Source: Eubacterium sulci ATCC 35585 (lineage in GTDB: Bacteria; Bacillota; Clostridia; Peptostreptococcales; Anaerovoracaceae). Taken from it: DNA of 64,000 nt. The position numbers and the translations under genes were made by a program. Below the pieces are notes generated by a model. That model was given only the letters and a program-made list of their open reading frames with translations, did not search any database and was not told where the DNA came from. Positions 8,944-17,480 of this stretch are shown here, piece by piece (within the stretch, counting starts at the first letter, position 1; every line of letters begins with the position of its first letter). The DNA lies in NCBI GenBank assembly GCA_001189495.1, contig CP012068.1, positions 1,426,001-1,490,000 on the forward strand. Reading direction: 5' to 3'.

Positions 8944-9597
8944 TTAATTATTCTCATCCTCACCGTCTTGAATTTCATCCCTTTTCGGCAAATAATCCCT
9001 AAAATACCTAGTCTCTTTTCCCAAGTTTAACAGGTTTTCCTTATCAAGTCCGTACTTATTCAAATACTCCTTAACAAAGCCAATATATTTTTCTCCGTCT
9101 TCCTTGTTTAGCTTTTTCTCAGGTTCAAAGAAGTAAATAACATCCTTCATAGAGCCCTTTACCATCTTGTAATAATATTCCGACGGTGCATCGTAATCCT
9201 GAAGATAATAAGCGCAGTAGTACTCAGTAGATTTCTCAAGATCTATGACATAAAAAGCACCGCTGCTGTCATCAAAGCCATTGTCGCAAATTATTCTTCT
9301 AAGCTTTCCTGATTCATATGCAAGTTCAATGTAAAAAGGACCTGAAGAGCTGAGTTCAAACCTGACAAAGTACTTATCCTTCTTAAGTTCATCAAATTGC
9401 TCTCTTGTCTCAATGTCATCATCGCTATAGATGTGAATATTAAATCCATCTGCCTGAAGCTTCTTCGATATGTCACCATTCCTCGCGCACCCCGAAAGGA
9501 TAGCTGTAAAAGTAAGAGCCACTATTATTAAAATCAAAGTAAGACGATGCTTACTAGCGCTTACGCTTTTACTAGTTCTATTTGATATTCTCATCAT
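8944..9597 (-). CDS. Predicted lipoprotein of unknown function
   Basis: A 217-residue secreted lipoprotein. The N-terminus holds a basic region, a hydrophobic stretch (LTLILIIVALTFTAIL) and the lipobox LSGC, so Cys is expected to be lipidated after signal peptidase II cleavage. The mature part is acidic and tyrosine-rich with no motif I recognise. I chose ATG 9597 because GGGG lies 6 bases upstream; the frame opens further upstream without a ribosome site. It stands alone with its own terminator, between two surface-protein genes. Confidence 0.75.
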   Translation of the reverse strand: MMRISNRTSKSVSASKHRLTLILIIVALTFTAILSGCARNGDISKKLQADGFNIHIYSDDDIETREQFDELKKDKYFVRFELSSSGPFYIELAYESGKLRRIICDNGFDDSSGAFYVIDLEKSTEYYCAYYLQDYDAPSEYYYKMVKGSMKDVIYFFEPEKKLNKEDGEKYIGFVKEYLNKYGLDKENLLNLGKETRYFRDYLPKRDEIQDGEDENN

Positions 9598-9839
9598 TGG
9601 AATCCCCTTTTGATATATAGATAACAATTGGACTATCCGTAAAACCAAATTGGTCTCTACCTAAGCCTTTTATTATAATATAAATATAGAGCAAAATTAT
9701 GTAAAAATCAACATCTAAGAAATTTGTATAATCGAGTTATTTATTTAGTATATTTGTTTTGAGTTTTATGATACAATTATAGAACATTCAAAAGAAGGAA
9801 ATGTTAAGGATTAGATTTATATTAAGAAAGGGATATTTA

Positions 9840-10850
9840 ATGAATAAGAAGATTAGAAAAATAAGCTTGCTTTTATGCACGCTTGCGCTTGTTAATATAC
9901 TCGCACTAGGAAGTGTATTTGCTAGCTACGAAGTTCCAAATTACACAAAGATTGTAGCAACAGTTGATGGTTCCGCACCTGCACCAGATTATTTGGGAAG
10001 GTTCGATTTTGAGCTTAGAGATTCAGAAGGAAATCTGATTGGCTACGATAAAAGTATTGACAGTATAGTTCCTGAACCATTTGTAAACAGATACGGCGAC
10101 GGAAGTAACATTGAATTACAATTATATAATATTTTCAAGATATATATTCAATTTAAAGTTCCAGAACAAGGTCCTGGATATAGAGATTTTACATTAAAAC
10201 AAATCCCTACGGGAATAGCTGATATGAAATACGACCCTAAGATATACAATATCAGATTGCATTATAGAGCAATTATCAATCCTGATGGCAGTTTCTACAA
10301 AAATGAAATCGATTATTATGAGGTAGAAGGAAAAACCTACGATGCATTTGGAAGTCTATTTACCCTAGACGAAAATGGTACTAGAGTTTTTCCTTTGGGA
10401 GCGCACCTTAATTTCCTATTCAACAACAAAACCGTCCACTACACAAGCCACACTGTAAACAAGGTTTGGAAAAATGGTTCTGAGACATCTATTCAGGCTC
10501 AGCTTTATCAAGATGGTCTAGCATACGGTGCACCAGTAGAGCTAAATGCAGCTAATGGATGGACATACACCTGGACAAACCTAGATGATAGCTATAACTG
10601 GACAGTAAAGGAATTCAGCGTCCCTGCAGGATACAAGCTCGATATAGAGACAAATGCAGATGGTTCAGTTACAACGCTGACTAATACCAAACTCGCAAGC
10701 CCAAGCATCCCGCCTGCAAATACTGTTAAGGCTAGCCCTGTAAACACAGGCGATAGCTCAGATGCTGCAGCTTGGTTCATGATGTTTAGCACATCACTGC
10801 TTTGCATCTGCTTTGTCCTATCTATCAAACTCAGAAAACAAGAAAGATAA
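9840..10850 (+). CDS. Cna-B-domain surface protein with variant sorting signal
   Basis: A 336-residue secreted protein. It has a signal peptide (ISLLLCTLALVNILALGSVFA), a beta-rich pilin-like middle (residues 30-200), and one Cna-B module near 205-285 (VNKVWKNGSETSIQAQLYQDG). The tail reads ASPVNTGDSSDAA, a hydrophobic segment and KLRKQER. The sorting motif reads V-N-T-G-D, where the other proteins here have P-N-T-G-D. ATG 9840 is preceded by AAAGGG. The TraX gene follows 8 bp later, so the two are probably co-transcribed. It could be a minor pilin or an adhesin; whether a sortase accepts this motif cannot be judged from sequence. Confidence 0.82.
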   Translation: MNKKIRKISLLLCTLALVNILALGSVFASYEVPNYTKIVATVDGSAPAPDYLGRFDFELRDSEGNLIGYDKSIDSIVPEPFVNRYGDGSNIELQLYNIFKIYIQFKVPEQGPGYRDFTLKQIPTGIADMKYDPKIYNIRLHYRAIINPDGSFYKNEIDYYEVEGKTYDAFGSLFTLDENGTRVFPLGAHLNFLFNNKTVHYTSHTVNKVWKNGSETSIQAQLYQDGLAYGAPVELNAANGWTYTWTNLDDSYNWTVKEFSVPAGYKLDIETNADGSVTTLTNTKLASPSIPPANTVKASPVNTGDSSDAAAWFMMFSTSLLCICFVLSIKLRKQER

Positions 10851-10858
10851 CAAGACAA

Positions 10859-11569
10859 ATGAACATAAATCAGATAAAGTATTTAGCAGTAATATCAATG
10901 CTTTGTGACCACATAGCCTATGCATTTTTGCCATCTAGCTCTACCCTTTACATGGTAATGAGACTATTTGGTAGAATTGCAGCTCCATCCATGTGCTTTG
11001 TTTTAGCGCAAGGCTTTATACATACATCAAATCGAAAAAAATACTTTATAAGACTTCTCGTTTTCGCCCTTATATCTCAGCTACCATTTTCGTATTTCGG
11101 TTTCGGTAGCTATACCGGACCTATGGGTAATGTCATATTCACCTTGGCTTGTGCTTTTGCAATAATGGCTGTAATCGAAAATTTAAAGACTATAGGCAAA
11201 ATACCAGGAGTAGTCGCTGTAGTATTGCTTCTATTCCTCTCAATGCTATCAGACTGGATAATACTAGCACCGATGTTCACTCTATCCATCTATTTCAACA
11301 AAGATAATAAGGATAGACAGGCCATAGGATATTTGCTAGTCAGCCTAGCAACCTTTGCAGCTAGCGTCTACTTCGCACTGCAACATGGCGAGCCGTGGCA
11401 ATATCAAATTTGGCAGCTCGGTACAGTACTAGTAATTCCAATCATCTATGCCTATAACGGAAAGCCGGGAAGCAAGGCCGCTTTCAACAAGTGGTTCTTC
11501 TATGTCTTCTATCCAGCTCACCTAATGATACTGGGCATACTTTGCTGGGACTACTCATTTGCAATATAG
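10859..11569 (+). CDS. TraX-family membrane protein
   Basis: A 236-residue polytopic membrane protein of the TraX family, named for the F-pilin N-acetylase. Signature features are the N-terminal NQIKYLAVISMLCDHIAYAF, then LFGRIAAPSMCFVLAQGF, and near the end KWFFYVFYPAHLMILGIL. About eight membrane segments can be seen. It follows the Cna-B protein gene by 8 bp and ends before a strong terminator. In Firmicutes without F pili its substrate is unknown; acetylation of a surface polymer or protein is only a guess. A paralogue lies at 31291-32028. Confidence 0.88.
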   Translation: MNINQIKYLAVISMLCDHIAYAFLPSSSTLYMVMRLFGRIAAPSMCFVLAQGFIHTSNRKKYFIRLLVFALISQLPFSYFGFGSYTGPMGNVIFTLACAFAIMAVIENLKTIGKIPGVVAVVLLLFLSMLSDWIILAPMFTLSIYFNKDNKDRQAIGYLLVSLATFAASVYFALQHGEPWQYQIWQLGTVLVIPIIYAYNGKPGSKAAFNKWFFYVFYPAHLMILGILCWDYSFAI

Positions 11570-11621
11570 CTAGCAAACTCCGGATGAAAATAAGTCAAAA
11601 CTACAGCAATCAAAAATAAAT

Positions 11622-11657
11622 ATGGCGTCCAAAACTTTCTTTGGGCGCCATTTTTTT
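11622..11657 (+). terminator. Intrinsic terminator after traX-like gene
   Basis: A 12-bp stem with one G-T pair (ATGGCGTCCAAA with TTTGGGCGCCAT) and a 6-base loop, followed by seven T on the plus strand. Confidence 0.88.
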
Positions 11658-11693
11658 AATAATATAAGCACATATTTCAAATCCGCACTTTAA

Positions 11694-12272
11694 TTAAATT
11701 TTATTTCTAGCACTTAATGTAAGTACTATCGGTAAAATCACTCCAGCAAGCATCATAAGTCCACCTAATATAATCAAAATTACACTTAGGGCTATGAATA
11801 TAAAGTTTGTGCTATTACGCACCTGAAGTGTGAAGCTGCTATAGTCTGCATATTCTCTTCCGATTACTCTTGCTCCAAGCGTTTCTTTTCCATCTTCTGA
11901 TCCTGCTTCATTCTTTGCCGAAATTGTATAGCTACCAGCTTCAGTCTCAAAAGTATATATCTTTACTCTTGTATTTCCATTTACAGTTACAGTCGACTCT
12001 CCTAGTGGGTTTGATAGCTCAACTTCCTTACCTGTTTCATCATTTACTAGCCTTGGCTTTGAAGGTGCAATACTATTGACACTGCTATTTGGACCACTGA
12101 GCCAAATGCTATAAGTGCCTTTTGCAGGAATTAGCATAGTTCCCTCACTTCTATCGCATGCTACCTCATAAATGACACCTGCTTTAAAAAAGCTAATAAC
12201 TCCCATTACTCCTAGAACCAACGAAATTAATCCAATTGGTATAAGTACACAAAAAAGGTATCTCTTCTTCAT
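11694..12272 (-). CDS. Small membrane-anchored extracytoplasmic protein, unknown function
   Basis: About 192 residues. A transmembrane segment lies near residues 8-30 (LIPIGLISLVLGVMGVISFF) and a pair of hydrophobic stretches at the C-terminus (FIFIALSVILIILGGLMMLA and a second). The part between is a polar, beta-rich, probably extracellular domain with an Ig-like look (GTYSIWLSGPNSSVN, YTFETEAGSYTISAKN). I choose ATG 12272, two bases after the upstream stop with GAGG 6 bases away; the longer frame begins at 12284 inside the preceding gene. It is translationally coupled to the EamA transporter gene. I do not recognise a named family. Confidence 0.65.
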   Translation of the reverse strand: MKKRYLFCVLIPIGLISLVLGVMGVISFFKAGVIYEVACDRSEGTMLIPAKGTYSIWLSGPNSSVNSIAPSKPRLVNDETGKEVELSNPLGESTVTVNGNTRVKIYTFETEAGSYTISAKNEAGSEDGKETLGARVIGREYADYSSFTLQVRNSTNFIFIALSVILIILGGLMMLAGVILPIVLTLSARNKI

Positions 12273-12273
12273 C

Positions 12274-13359
12274 CTAATCCTCATCTTCCTTTTTACTCAA
12301 TCTACGCTTATGATCTAAGCGATGCTCTTCGCTCTCTTCAAAACTCTTATCTGCCCCATGCTCATGCTTTTCCGAATCTCCAATATGCCTATGAGTATGT
12401 CCATGCTCTATCAAATGTGTATGCGTATAACCATCGTGCGTGTGCCTTATCAAATGGCTGTGAACATGGCTATGCGTTTGAACTAGCGAATCAGATACAA
12501 CAAAAGCTGTTCCGATTATCATTATTATTAAAGCAATTAAGTATTTCCAAGTAAGCTCATCCCCAAGCAAGGCAAAGGCAAAAGCCGCCCCTATAAACGG
12601 TGCAATGGCGTAAAACGCACTAGTCTTAGCCGCCCCTAAATATCTCTGTGCTCTAATATATGTAAAAATGCTAAGTCCATAAGCAATAAAGCCTAGCACT
12701 CCTGCAAAGAAAACATACTTTATCTCTGGCAAGCTCTCTCCCATTAATATAGCTACTATGAAAGATCCTGTGCCTGAGCCAAGTCCTTTTATTGTTACAA
12801 TCTCATATGTACTCTTATCCGAAATGCTTCGCGTACAGTTATTTTCCATTCCCCAACAAAGTGTTGCGAGTAAGACGAAAATTGATCCATACGAGAAACT
12901 AAATTCACTCTCTCCGTCTACTGATAGGATTATGCTAGAAACTGTTATCAGCGCTATCGCCATCCATAGTTTTCTTGAAACCTTTTCTTTGAAAAGTAGA
13001 AGCGCAATCATGGCTGTTGCAACAATCTCGAAGTTTCCAAGAAGCGAAGCATCTGAAGCATGTCCCAGCCTTATTCCAATCATCAGGAATATAGGAGCAG
13101 CGATATCAAGGATAATCATTCCCAGAGTATAAGGCAAATCCTTTTTCTCTAGCTTCTCCTCCTTAACTCTATTTCTATTAAATAAGTACATGGTACCAAC
13201 GCCTATACCTGCACCAAAGTATAAAAACGAAGCCATAAAAACTGAAGGAACATGATCTAGCAAGAGTTTAGATATAGGAGTATTAATCGCATAAAAAACA
13301 GCAGCTAAAACCGCATATATAACTGCCCCAAGCTTCTTATCCTTCAAATACTCCTCCAT
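12274..13359 (-). CDS. EamA/DMT-family transporter with histidine-rich C-terminus
   Basis: A ten-helix drug/metabolite-type transporter made of two EamA halves (GAVIYAVLAAVFYAINTPIS..., later FVLLATLCWGMENNCTRSIS). After the last membrane helix (ALIIMIIGTAFVVSDSLV) there is a tail of about 65 residues. It is packed with histidines in HSHVHSH, HTHDGYTHTH and HGHTHRH clusters and ends acidic and lysine-rich. Such tails bind transition metals in other transporters, so a metal-related substrate or metal-sensing regulation is possible; that is inference. The following small membrane gene is coupled to its stop. The ribosome site before 13359 is poor. Confidence 0.85.
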   Translation of the reverse strand: MEEYLKDKKLGAVIYAVLAAVFYAINTPISKLLLDHVPSVFMASFLYFGAGIGVGTMYLFNRNRVKEEKLEKKDLPYTLGMIILDIAAPIFLMIGIRLGHASDASLLGNFEIVATAMIALLLFKEKVSRKLWMAIALITVSSIILSVDGESEFSFSYGSIFVLLATLCWGMENNCTRSISDKSTYEIVTIKGLGSGTGSFIVAILMGESLPEIKYVFFAGVLGFIAYGLSIFTYIRAQRYLGAAKTSAFYAIAPFIGAAFAFALLGDELTWKYLIALIIMIIGTAFVVSDSLVQTHSHVHSHLIRHTHDGYTHTHLIEHGHTHRHIGDSEKHEHGADKSFEESEEHRLDHKRRLSKKEDED

Positions 13360-13558
13360 TTCCTAGCACATACGCGCTTCGTCAAAGCTTACTAACTTCC
13401 AATTTTCCTTTCCAATTATATATGATTTTGAGCATAGAGTCGACCCCTAAAACGCGCTGATATCTTCTCTTTTTCTACGCTTTCAACAGTCTGCATCGGA
13501 CTTTATCATAAACAAATATACCTTTGTTTAGTGAGGATCTTTATTATAGAAAAACCAT

Positions 13559-13577
13559 CCCCACGTTGAACGTGGGG
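13559..13577. repeat. IS200 right-end hairpin
   Basis: CCCCACG and CGTGGGG form a perfect 7-bp stem with a 5-base loop, downstream of the transposase stop. The matching element lies at 14215-14233. Confidence 0.8.
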
Positions 13578-13634
13578 TTTTTCACATTCGGGCATAGCCC
13601 TTGCTCCTCGCTACGCGTCCAACGCGTAAACGCT

Positions 13635-14156
13635 TCTGCCAACTGCGTTCACTTAGTTTACTTTTTCTTTTTACTTAAATATCCAACTTCGGCTATACTT
13701 AATTGATCTCCCAACTTATCTTCTTCAAGTTGATTTCTTATGTACTCCGCAATTCGGCTCGTGTTTTTTCCAACCGTATCTACATAATATCCTTTGCACC
13801 AAAACGACCTATTTTTATATTTATATTTTAGTTCGCCGAATTGCTCATATATTAGCGTACTGCTTTTACCTTTTAAGTACCCTACAAAGCCTGAAACTGC
13901 CATTTTGGGTGGTATTTCAACCAGCATATGTATATGGTCAGGACATACCTCAGCTTCGATAATATTTATCCCTTTCCATTCACACAGTTGTCTTAAAATC
14001 TTTCCTATTGCTACTTTTTTCTGTCCATAAAACACTTTTCTTCTGTACTTTGGTGCAAATACTATATGGTATTTGCAATTCCATTTCGAATGCGATAGAC
14101 TATTTATGTCGTTAAGACCCATGATCTCCTCCTCCTAGGATTTTGCAGTTGGCAGA
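13635..14156. repeat. 12-bp inverted repeat flanking tnpA
   Basis: TCTGCCAACTGC at 13635-13646 is the exact reverse complement of 14145-14156, just outside the two ends of the transposase gene. It could pair in single-stranded DNA or in the mRNA. Confidence 0.7.
13658..14122 (-). CDS. tnpA: IS200 family transposase TnpA
   Basis: A 154-residue Y1/HUH transposase, which cuts and joins single-stranded DNA at IS ends. The HUH metal site is DHIHMLVEIP near residue 62. The catalytic tyrosine lies in the helix around GYYVDTVGKNTSRI near residue 112. The start of the family, SKWNCKYHIVFAPKYRRK, is intact. The length is normal and no frameshift is seen, so it may be active. An AGGAGGAGGAG ribosome site precedes ATG 14122. 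No TnpB is present. Confidence 0.95.
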   Translation of the reverse strand: MGLNDINSLSHSKWNCKYHIVFAPKYRRKVFYGQKKVAIGKILRQLCEWKGINIIEAEVCPDHIHMLVEIPPKMAVSGFVGYLKGKSSTLIYEQFGELKYKYKNRSFWCKGYYVDTVGKNTSRIAEYIRNQLEEDKLGDQLSIAEVGYLSKKKK

Positions 14157-14214
14157 CCGCAATTATATCCTAACGGAGAGAGGATTTCTGGTCAAACGCG
14201 TAGCGTACACTGAA

Positions 14215-14233
14215 CCCCACGTCCAACGCGGGG
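14215..14233. repeat. IS200 left-end hairpin
   Basis: CCCCACG pairs with CGCGGGG (one A-C mismatch) over a 5-base loop, upstream of the transposase. Its sequence is a close match to the hairpin at 13559-13577. Confidence 0.75.
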
Positions 14234-14245
14234 TTTTCTTATTAC

Positions 14246-14276
14246 AAAAAGCACTCCGAACATATCGAAGTGCTTT
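14246..14276 (-). terminator. Intrinsic terminator of the 14324 surface gene
   Basis: On the minus strand a 12-bp stem with a mismatch (AAAGCACTTCGA with TCGGAGTGCTTT) is followed by TTTTTG, 48 bp after the stop. The IS200 element begins immediately beyond it. Confidence 0.85.
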
Positions 14277-14323
14277 GATTTACATTTACTTCTTCCTTTC
14301 GCCTCTGCTACTAGGAAATAGTT

Positions 14324-16903
14324 CTACTTATTTAGCTTTCTCTTGTAGCTAACTGCTCCAAGGAGACCTGCTGAAGCAGCAAACATGCTGAGCATCATGA
14401 TTAGGTTTCCTGCATCATCACCTGTGTTAGGCTTGTTTGATGTCTTTGGTGCTGTAGGATTTGCTGGTGCAACTGGTGCAACGGGTACAACTGGCACCTC
14501 ATATTTGTTTGTGAACTCAATATCATTAGCTGCTGCAGCATCCTTCTGGATATCTACAGTTGCAACAAGCTTGTTATCAGCATCAGTAGTTACATCAACA
14601 ATAACTGTGTACTCTGCTGCGTCATATGTGTAGTTAAGTGCATTTGTATTAAGCTCAACTACCTTGTATGTGTACTTACCAACTGCCTCAAACTTGATAT
14701 CGCCAAAGTCTACATCACCTGCGCCATTTACTGAAATAACCTTCTTATCAAGTACTGAACCTGCAGGCATTGGAACATCGTTTACACCTACTGCAGTTGT
14801 TCCTACCGCGCTAAGCTCAAACTTGAACTCTTCTGCCGTAGGGGCCTGATCTCCTGTCAAAGCCTTCTTAACCTTGAAGTTTGCAGTTGTATAGTTGAAT
14901 ACATTCTTAAATGCTGGCTCGCTATTTACTACAGCCTTAAGTGTTCCGTTATCATTTGTTACTGTAACAGTTACTTCCTTCTCTGTAGTATCATATACCA
15001 CGCCTGCTAGAGGATTTGCTCTGTTCTCTGAAACCTTGAACTTATATGTTCCTGGCTTCTTGAACTCAATCTTGTCAAATTCAAAGCTTCCGTCTGTTCC
15101 TACAGCTTCTGTAAGAGCCTGTGGCATTGTTACACCATCATATGTTTCAGTTGGAATCTGAGCTAGTGTTACCTCAAATGTATTTGCAGGTATTGTTAGA
15201 GCTGTATTATCCTGATCAACATATTCCTTGCTTCCTTTGATCTTTGCATCTACCTTCTGGTAGTTTGGCACGATTGCTGAGAATCCTGGCTGCGTTGCAT
15301 TCTGAATTGAGAATGTTCCCTCAGTTGCATTTAGTGAACCTGATGTTGTATATGCTGGGTTTGGCTTAAATACATTGTTATCAAACTTATATGCCCCTGG
15401 TGCTGATGTCTGAACTAGACGATAGTCGCCTCTTGATAGGCCTGTGATAACAGCTTCTCCACTTGCATTTGACTTTGCGATTGCCTTACGGCCTCTGATG
15501 TAGTAATCTGACCACTTGCCGTTTAGCTTTGTCTGAATCTTAAACTCAGCTCCCTTTATAGGAGTTGTGTTGTCAATCTCATCTACAACCTTTACACGAA
15601 TTGTTCCTGCTGCTACTGTTGCGCTTCCCGCAGACTTATCAATTGTGTAAGTAACTGAAGCATTATCGCTTGCCTGATCTGATGAAATCTCACCCTTGTT
15701 AGTTACGTTCTCTAGTCCTGTGATTTCTGGATAGTGAGTGTCGAACTCAGCAAAGAATGTAACTATGTTACCCTGTGAAGGTCCGTTTGGACCATAGATG
15801 TCTTTAATCTTGTTCATACCACCTAGATTTGGTTCTAGGTCAGTGTACTTAAGTGAATCATTTGATAGATTAGCTATGAAAGTATCTCCACCTGTCGCTG
15901 GGTCTCTAAACACACCATAGCTTAGCTTCTGAGCCTTAATCTTAGCATAGAAGCTATCGTATGTATCTGAAGAGCTCTGCGTAATCTGCGTGAAATACTG
16001 TGATACAGGAAGCCAGTTACTTCCTGATTCAACAGGCATTATTGCTCCCGCAGCTGCTTGTGCATAGTGTGGGTTTCCACCTGCTGGAACCTCAGCCCAG
16101 TTATATCTAACAGCCGTAAATGAAATTGTATCGATATCAATTACACCATTATGCGGAATCTTATCTACGAGCATCAAATTTGTCTGCTCCTGATATGTTC
16201 CAAAAGTGTTATCGATATTGTTATATGTGTTGAAAAGTCTGAGCGAACCTAACTGGTTTCCGATTAGCTTGATGTGTGCTGTATCGTATCCAGATGTCCA
16301 TCCCTGCTTCTCTATCAATCTGTTGTTGATTGTTCTAGCACCTGGACTTGGACCAATTCCACCAGTTCCTGTTCCAGGAGCTGCAGCTTTAACCTTAAAT
16401 GTTACGTTTGCATTTGCATCTTCGATTGTAAGAGCCTTAGTCACAGGATTTCCATCTGTTGCTCCGTTATCTAGAGCCTTTAGGCGTGCTCCCGTATAGA
16501 TACTTCCTGTCAAGAAGTTTCTGTCTGCTGGGAAATCAGCACCTAGTGTAATCTTGACCTCTGTACCTGTAACTACTGCTGTAGCAATCTGCTGTCCATT
16601 ATCAGAGAAAATTGCAATCTCTGAGCTTGGGAGACTTCCGAACATCGTTCCAATATTTGTAGAAAGATTGATCGTATCTCCTGGCTTCATTGCGTTACCT
16701 GACTGTGTTTCGATATTAAAATCGAACTTTAGTGAAGCAAGCGAACCAACGTCTACCTGACCTGGCGAAACCTGAATGTTTGAAACGGTTATGTTATAAC
16801 CATCTTTAGATGTAGTTGCACTTGCATCATCAATATTTGAAAAAAGCCCAAGTGTAACTGCTATTACTGCTATCAAAGCAATAAATTTCTTAGTAATTTT
16901 CAC
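14324..16903 (-). CDS. Sortase-anchored surface protein with Cna-B and Spy0128/FctA-type pilin domains
   Basis: An 859-residue predicted pilus-like or adhesin protein. A signal peptide (FIALIAVIAVTLGLFS) is followed by an Ig-like adhesin domain (VSPGQVDVGSLASLKFDFNI) and a long beta-rich region to about 430. A Cna-B domain near 435-530 reads GAEFKIQTKLNGKWSDYY, then GDYRLVQTSAPGAY. Two Spy0128/FctA-like modules follow near 555-680 and 680-800, each with the KPGTYKFKVSE or VGKYTYKVVE signature and a TTEKEVTVTVT-type strand. A proline-rich linker (VPVVPVAPVAPANPTAP) leads to KPNTGDDAGN, a membrane segment and KRKLNK. It starts with GTG at 16903 behind GGGAGGG. The intramolecular isopeptide bonds typical of these modules are expected, not proven. 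Confidence 0.9.
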   Translation of the reverse strand: MKITKKFIALIAVIAVTLGLFSNIDDASATTSKDGYNITVSNIQVSPGQVDVGSLASLKFDFNIETQSGNAMKPGDTINLSTNIGTMFGSLPSSEIAIFSDNGQQIATAVVTGTEVKITLGADFPADRNFLTGSIYTGARLKALDNGATDGNPVTKALTIEDANANVTFKVKAAAPGTGTGGIGPSPGARTINNRLIEKQGWTSGYDTAHIKLIGNQLGSLRLFNTYNNIDNTFGTYQEQTNLMLVDKIPHNGVIDIDTISFTAVRYNWAEVPAGGNPHYAQAAAGAIMPVESGSNWLPVSQYFTQITQSSSDTYDSFYAKIKAQKLSYGVFRDPATGGDTFIANLSNDSLKYTDLEPNLGGMNKIKDIYGPNGPSQGNIVTFFAEFDTHYPEITGLENVTNKGEISSDQASDNASVTYTIDKSAGSATVAAGTIRVKVVDEIDNTTPIKGAEFKIQTKLNGKWSDYYIRGRKAIAKSNASGEAVITGLSRGDYRLVQTSAPGAYKFDNNVFKPNPAYTTSGSLNATEGTFSIQNATQPGFSAIVPNYQKVDAKIKGSKEYVDQDNTALTIPANTFEVTLAQIPTETYDGVTMPQALTEAVGTDGSFEFDKIEFKKPGTYKFKVSENRANPLAGVVYDTTEKEVTVTVTNDNGTLKAVVNSEPAFKNVFNYTTANFKVKKALTGDQAPTAEEFKFELSAVGTTAVGVNDVPMPAGSVLDKKVISVNGAGDVDFGDIKFEAVGKYTYKVVELNTNALNYTYDAAEYTVIVDVTTDADNKLVATVDIQKDAAAANDIEFTNKYEVPVVPVAPVAPANPTAPKTSNKPNTGDDAGNLIMMLSMFAASAGLLGAVSYKRKLNK

Positions 16904-17114
16904 TTTATCCCTCCCCTTTTAATCATATCGCTGGCAAAGCTCTAGCGATATTAACATCTCTATATCAATATATATTATTCACCATCTGTAATCAAGTAAA
17001 ACACACTAAATTTAATAATTTTTATACAAATGTATATAATTATATTAAATTCCACACTATCACAGCAATTTGTGTGAAAAAGTAGCGATATATTCAAAAT
17101 GACAGATGATTTAA

Positions 17115-17149
17115 TGTAAAAAACTGCGCACTATTTTGCACGCAGTTTT
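17115..17149 (-). terminator. Intrinsic terminator of the 17190 gene
   Basis: AAAACTGCG and CGCAGTTTT form a 9-bp stem around a 12-base loop. Six T follow on the minus strand, 41 bp past the stop. Confidence 0.75.
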
Positions 17150-17189
17150 AATTACAAATTGATTAATAATTATCACTATAAATGTATGA

Positions 17190-17414
17190 TTACTTTCTTC
17201 TTACACTAAATAAGATCAGCAAAGCACTAAGCACCATTTGAATGAGTGCACCTGGAACTACTCCTAGCAAATCATATACCCAAGCTATGATTCTTGGTAC
17301 TGAAAAGCTTCCGTTTAGGCTTCCTGTAAAGTACATGATTAGAATAATCAGTGATGCGACAAACCAGATAACGCCAAAGAGTAATCCAATCCAATCAATT
17401 CTTTTCTTTTCCAT
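17190..17414 (-). CDS. Small membrane protein, 74 residues
   Basis: Two hydrophobic segments (LLFGVIWFVASLIILIMYF and LIQMVLSALLILFSV) around a short polar stretch; the N-terminus is MEKKRIDW and the C-terminus is basic. A strong GGAGG site before ATG 17414 and a dedicated terminator argue for a real gene. I do not recognise a family. Confidence 0.7.
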   Translation of the reverse strand: MEKKRIDWIGLLFGVIWFVASLIILIMYFTGSLNGSFSVPRIIAWVYDLLGVVPGALIQMVLSALLILFSVRRK

Positions 17415-17480
17415 CTTAACCTCCTAAAATTCTCTCTGACTCAATATTATATCAGTTTTAATCCATTTTTCTACATTTTT

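Larger units (their letters stand above)
13551..14240 (-). mobile_element. IS200-type insertion sequence
   Basis: One transposase gene with the two terminal hairpins expected for IS200/IS605 elements, which move as single strands and leave no target duplication. The hairpins are at 13559-13577 and 14215-14233. The exact ends are uncertain by several bases. It sits between the EamA transporter gene and the terminator of the 14324 surface gene and breaks no visible gene. Confidence 0.85.

Noticed and set aside
14385-16760. Plus-strand open frames within the 14324 surface gene
   Set aside because: They are antisense to a gene with a consistent domain order and show only low-complexity hydrophobic peptides.
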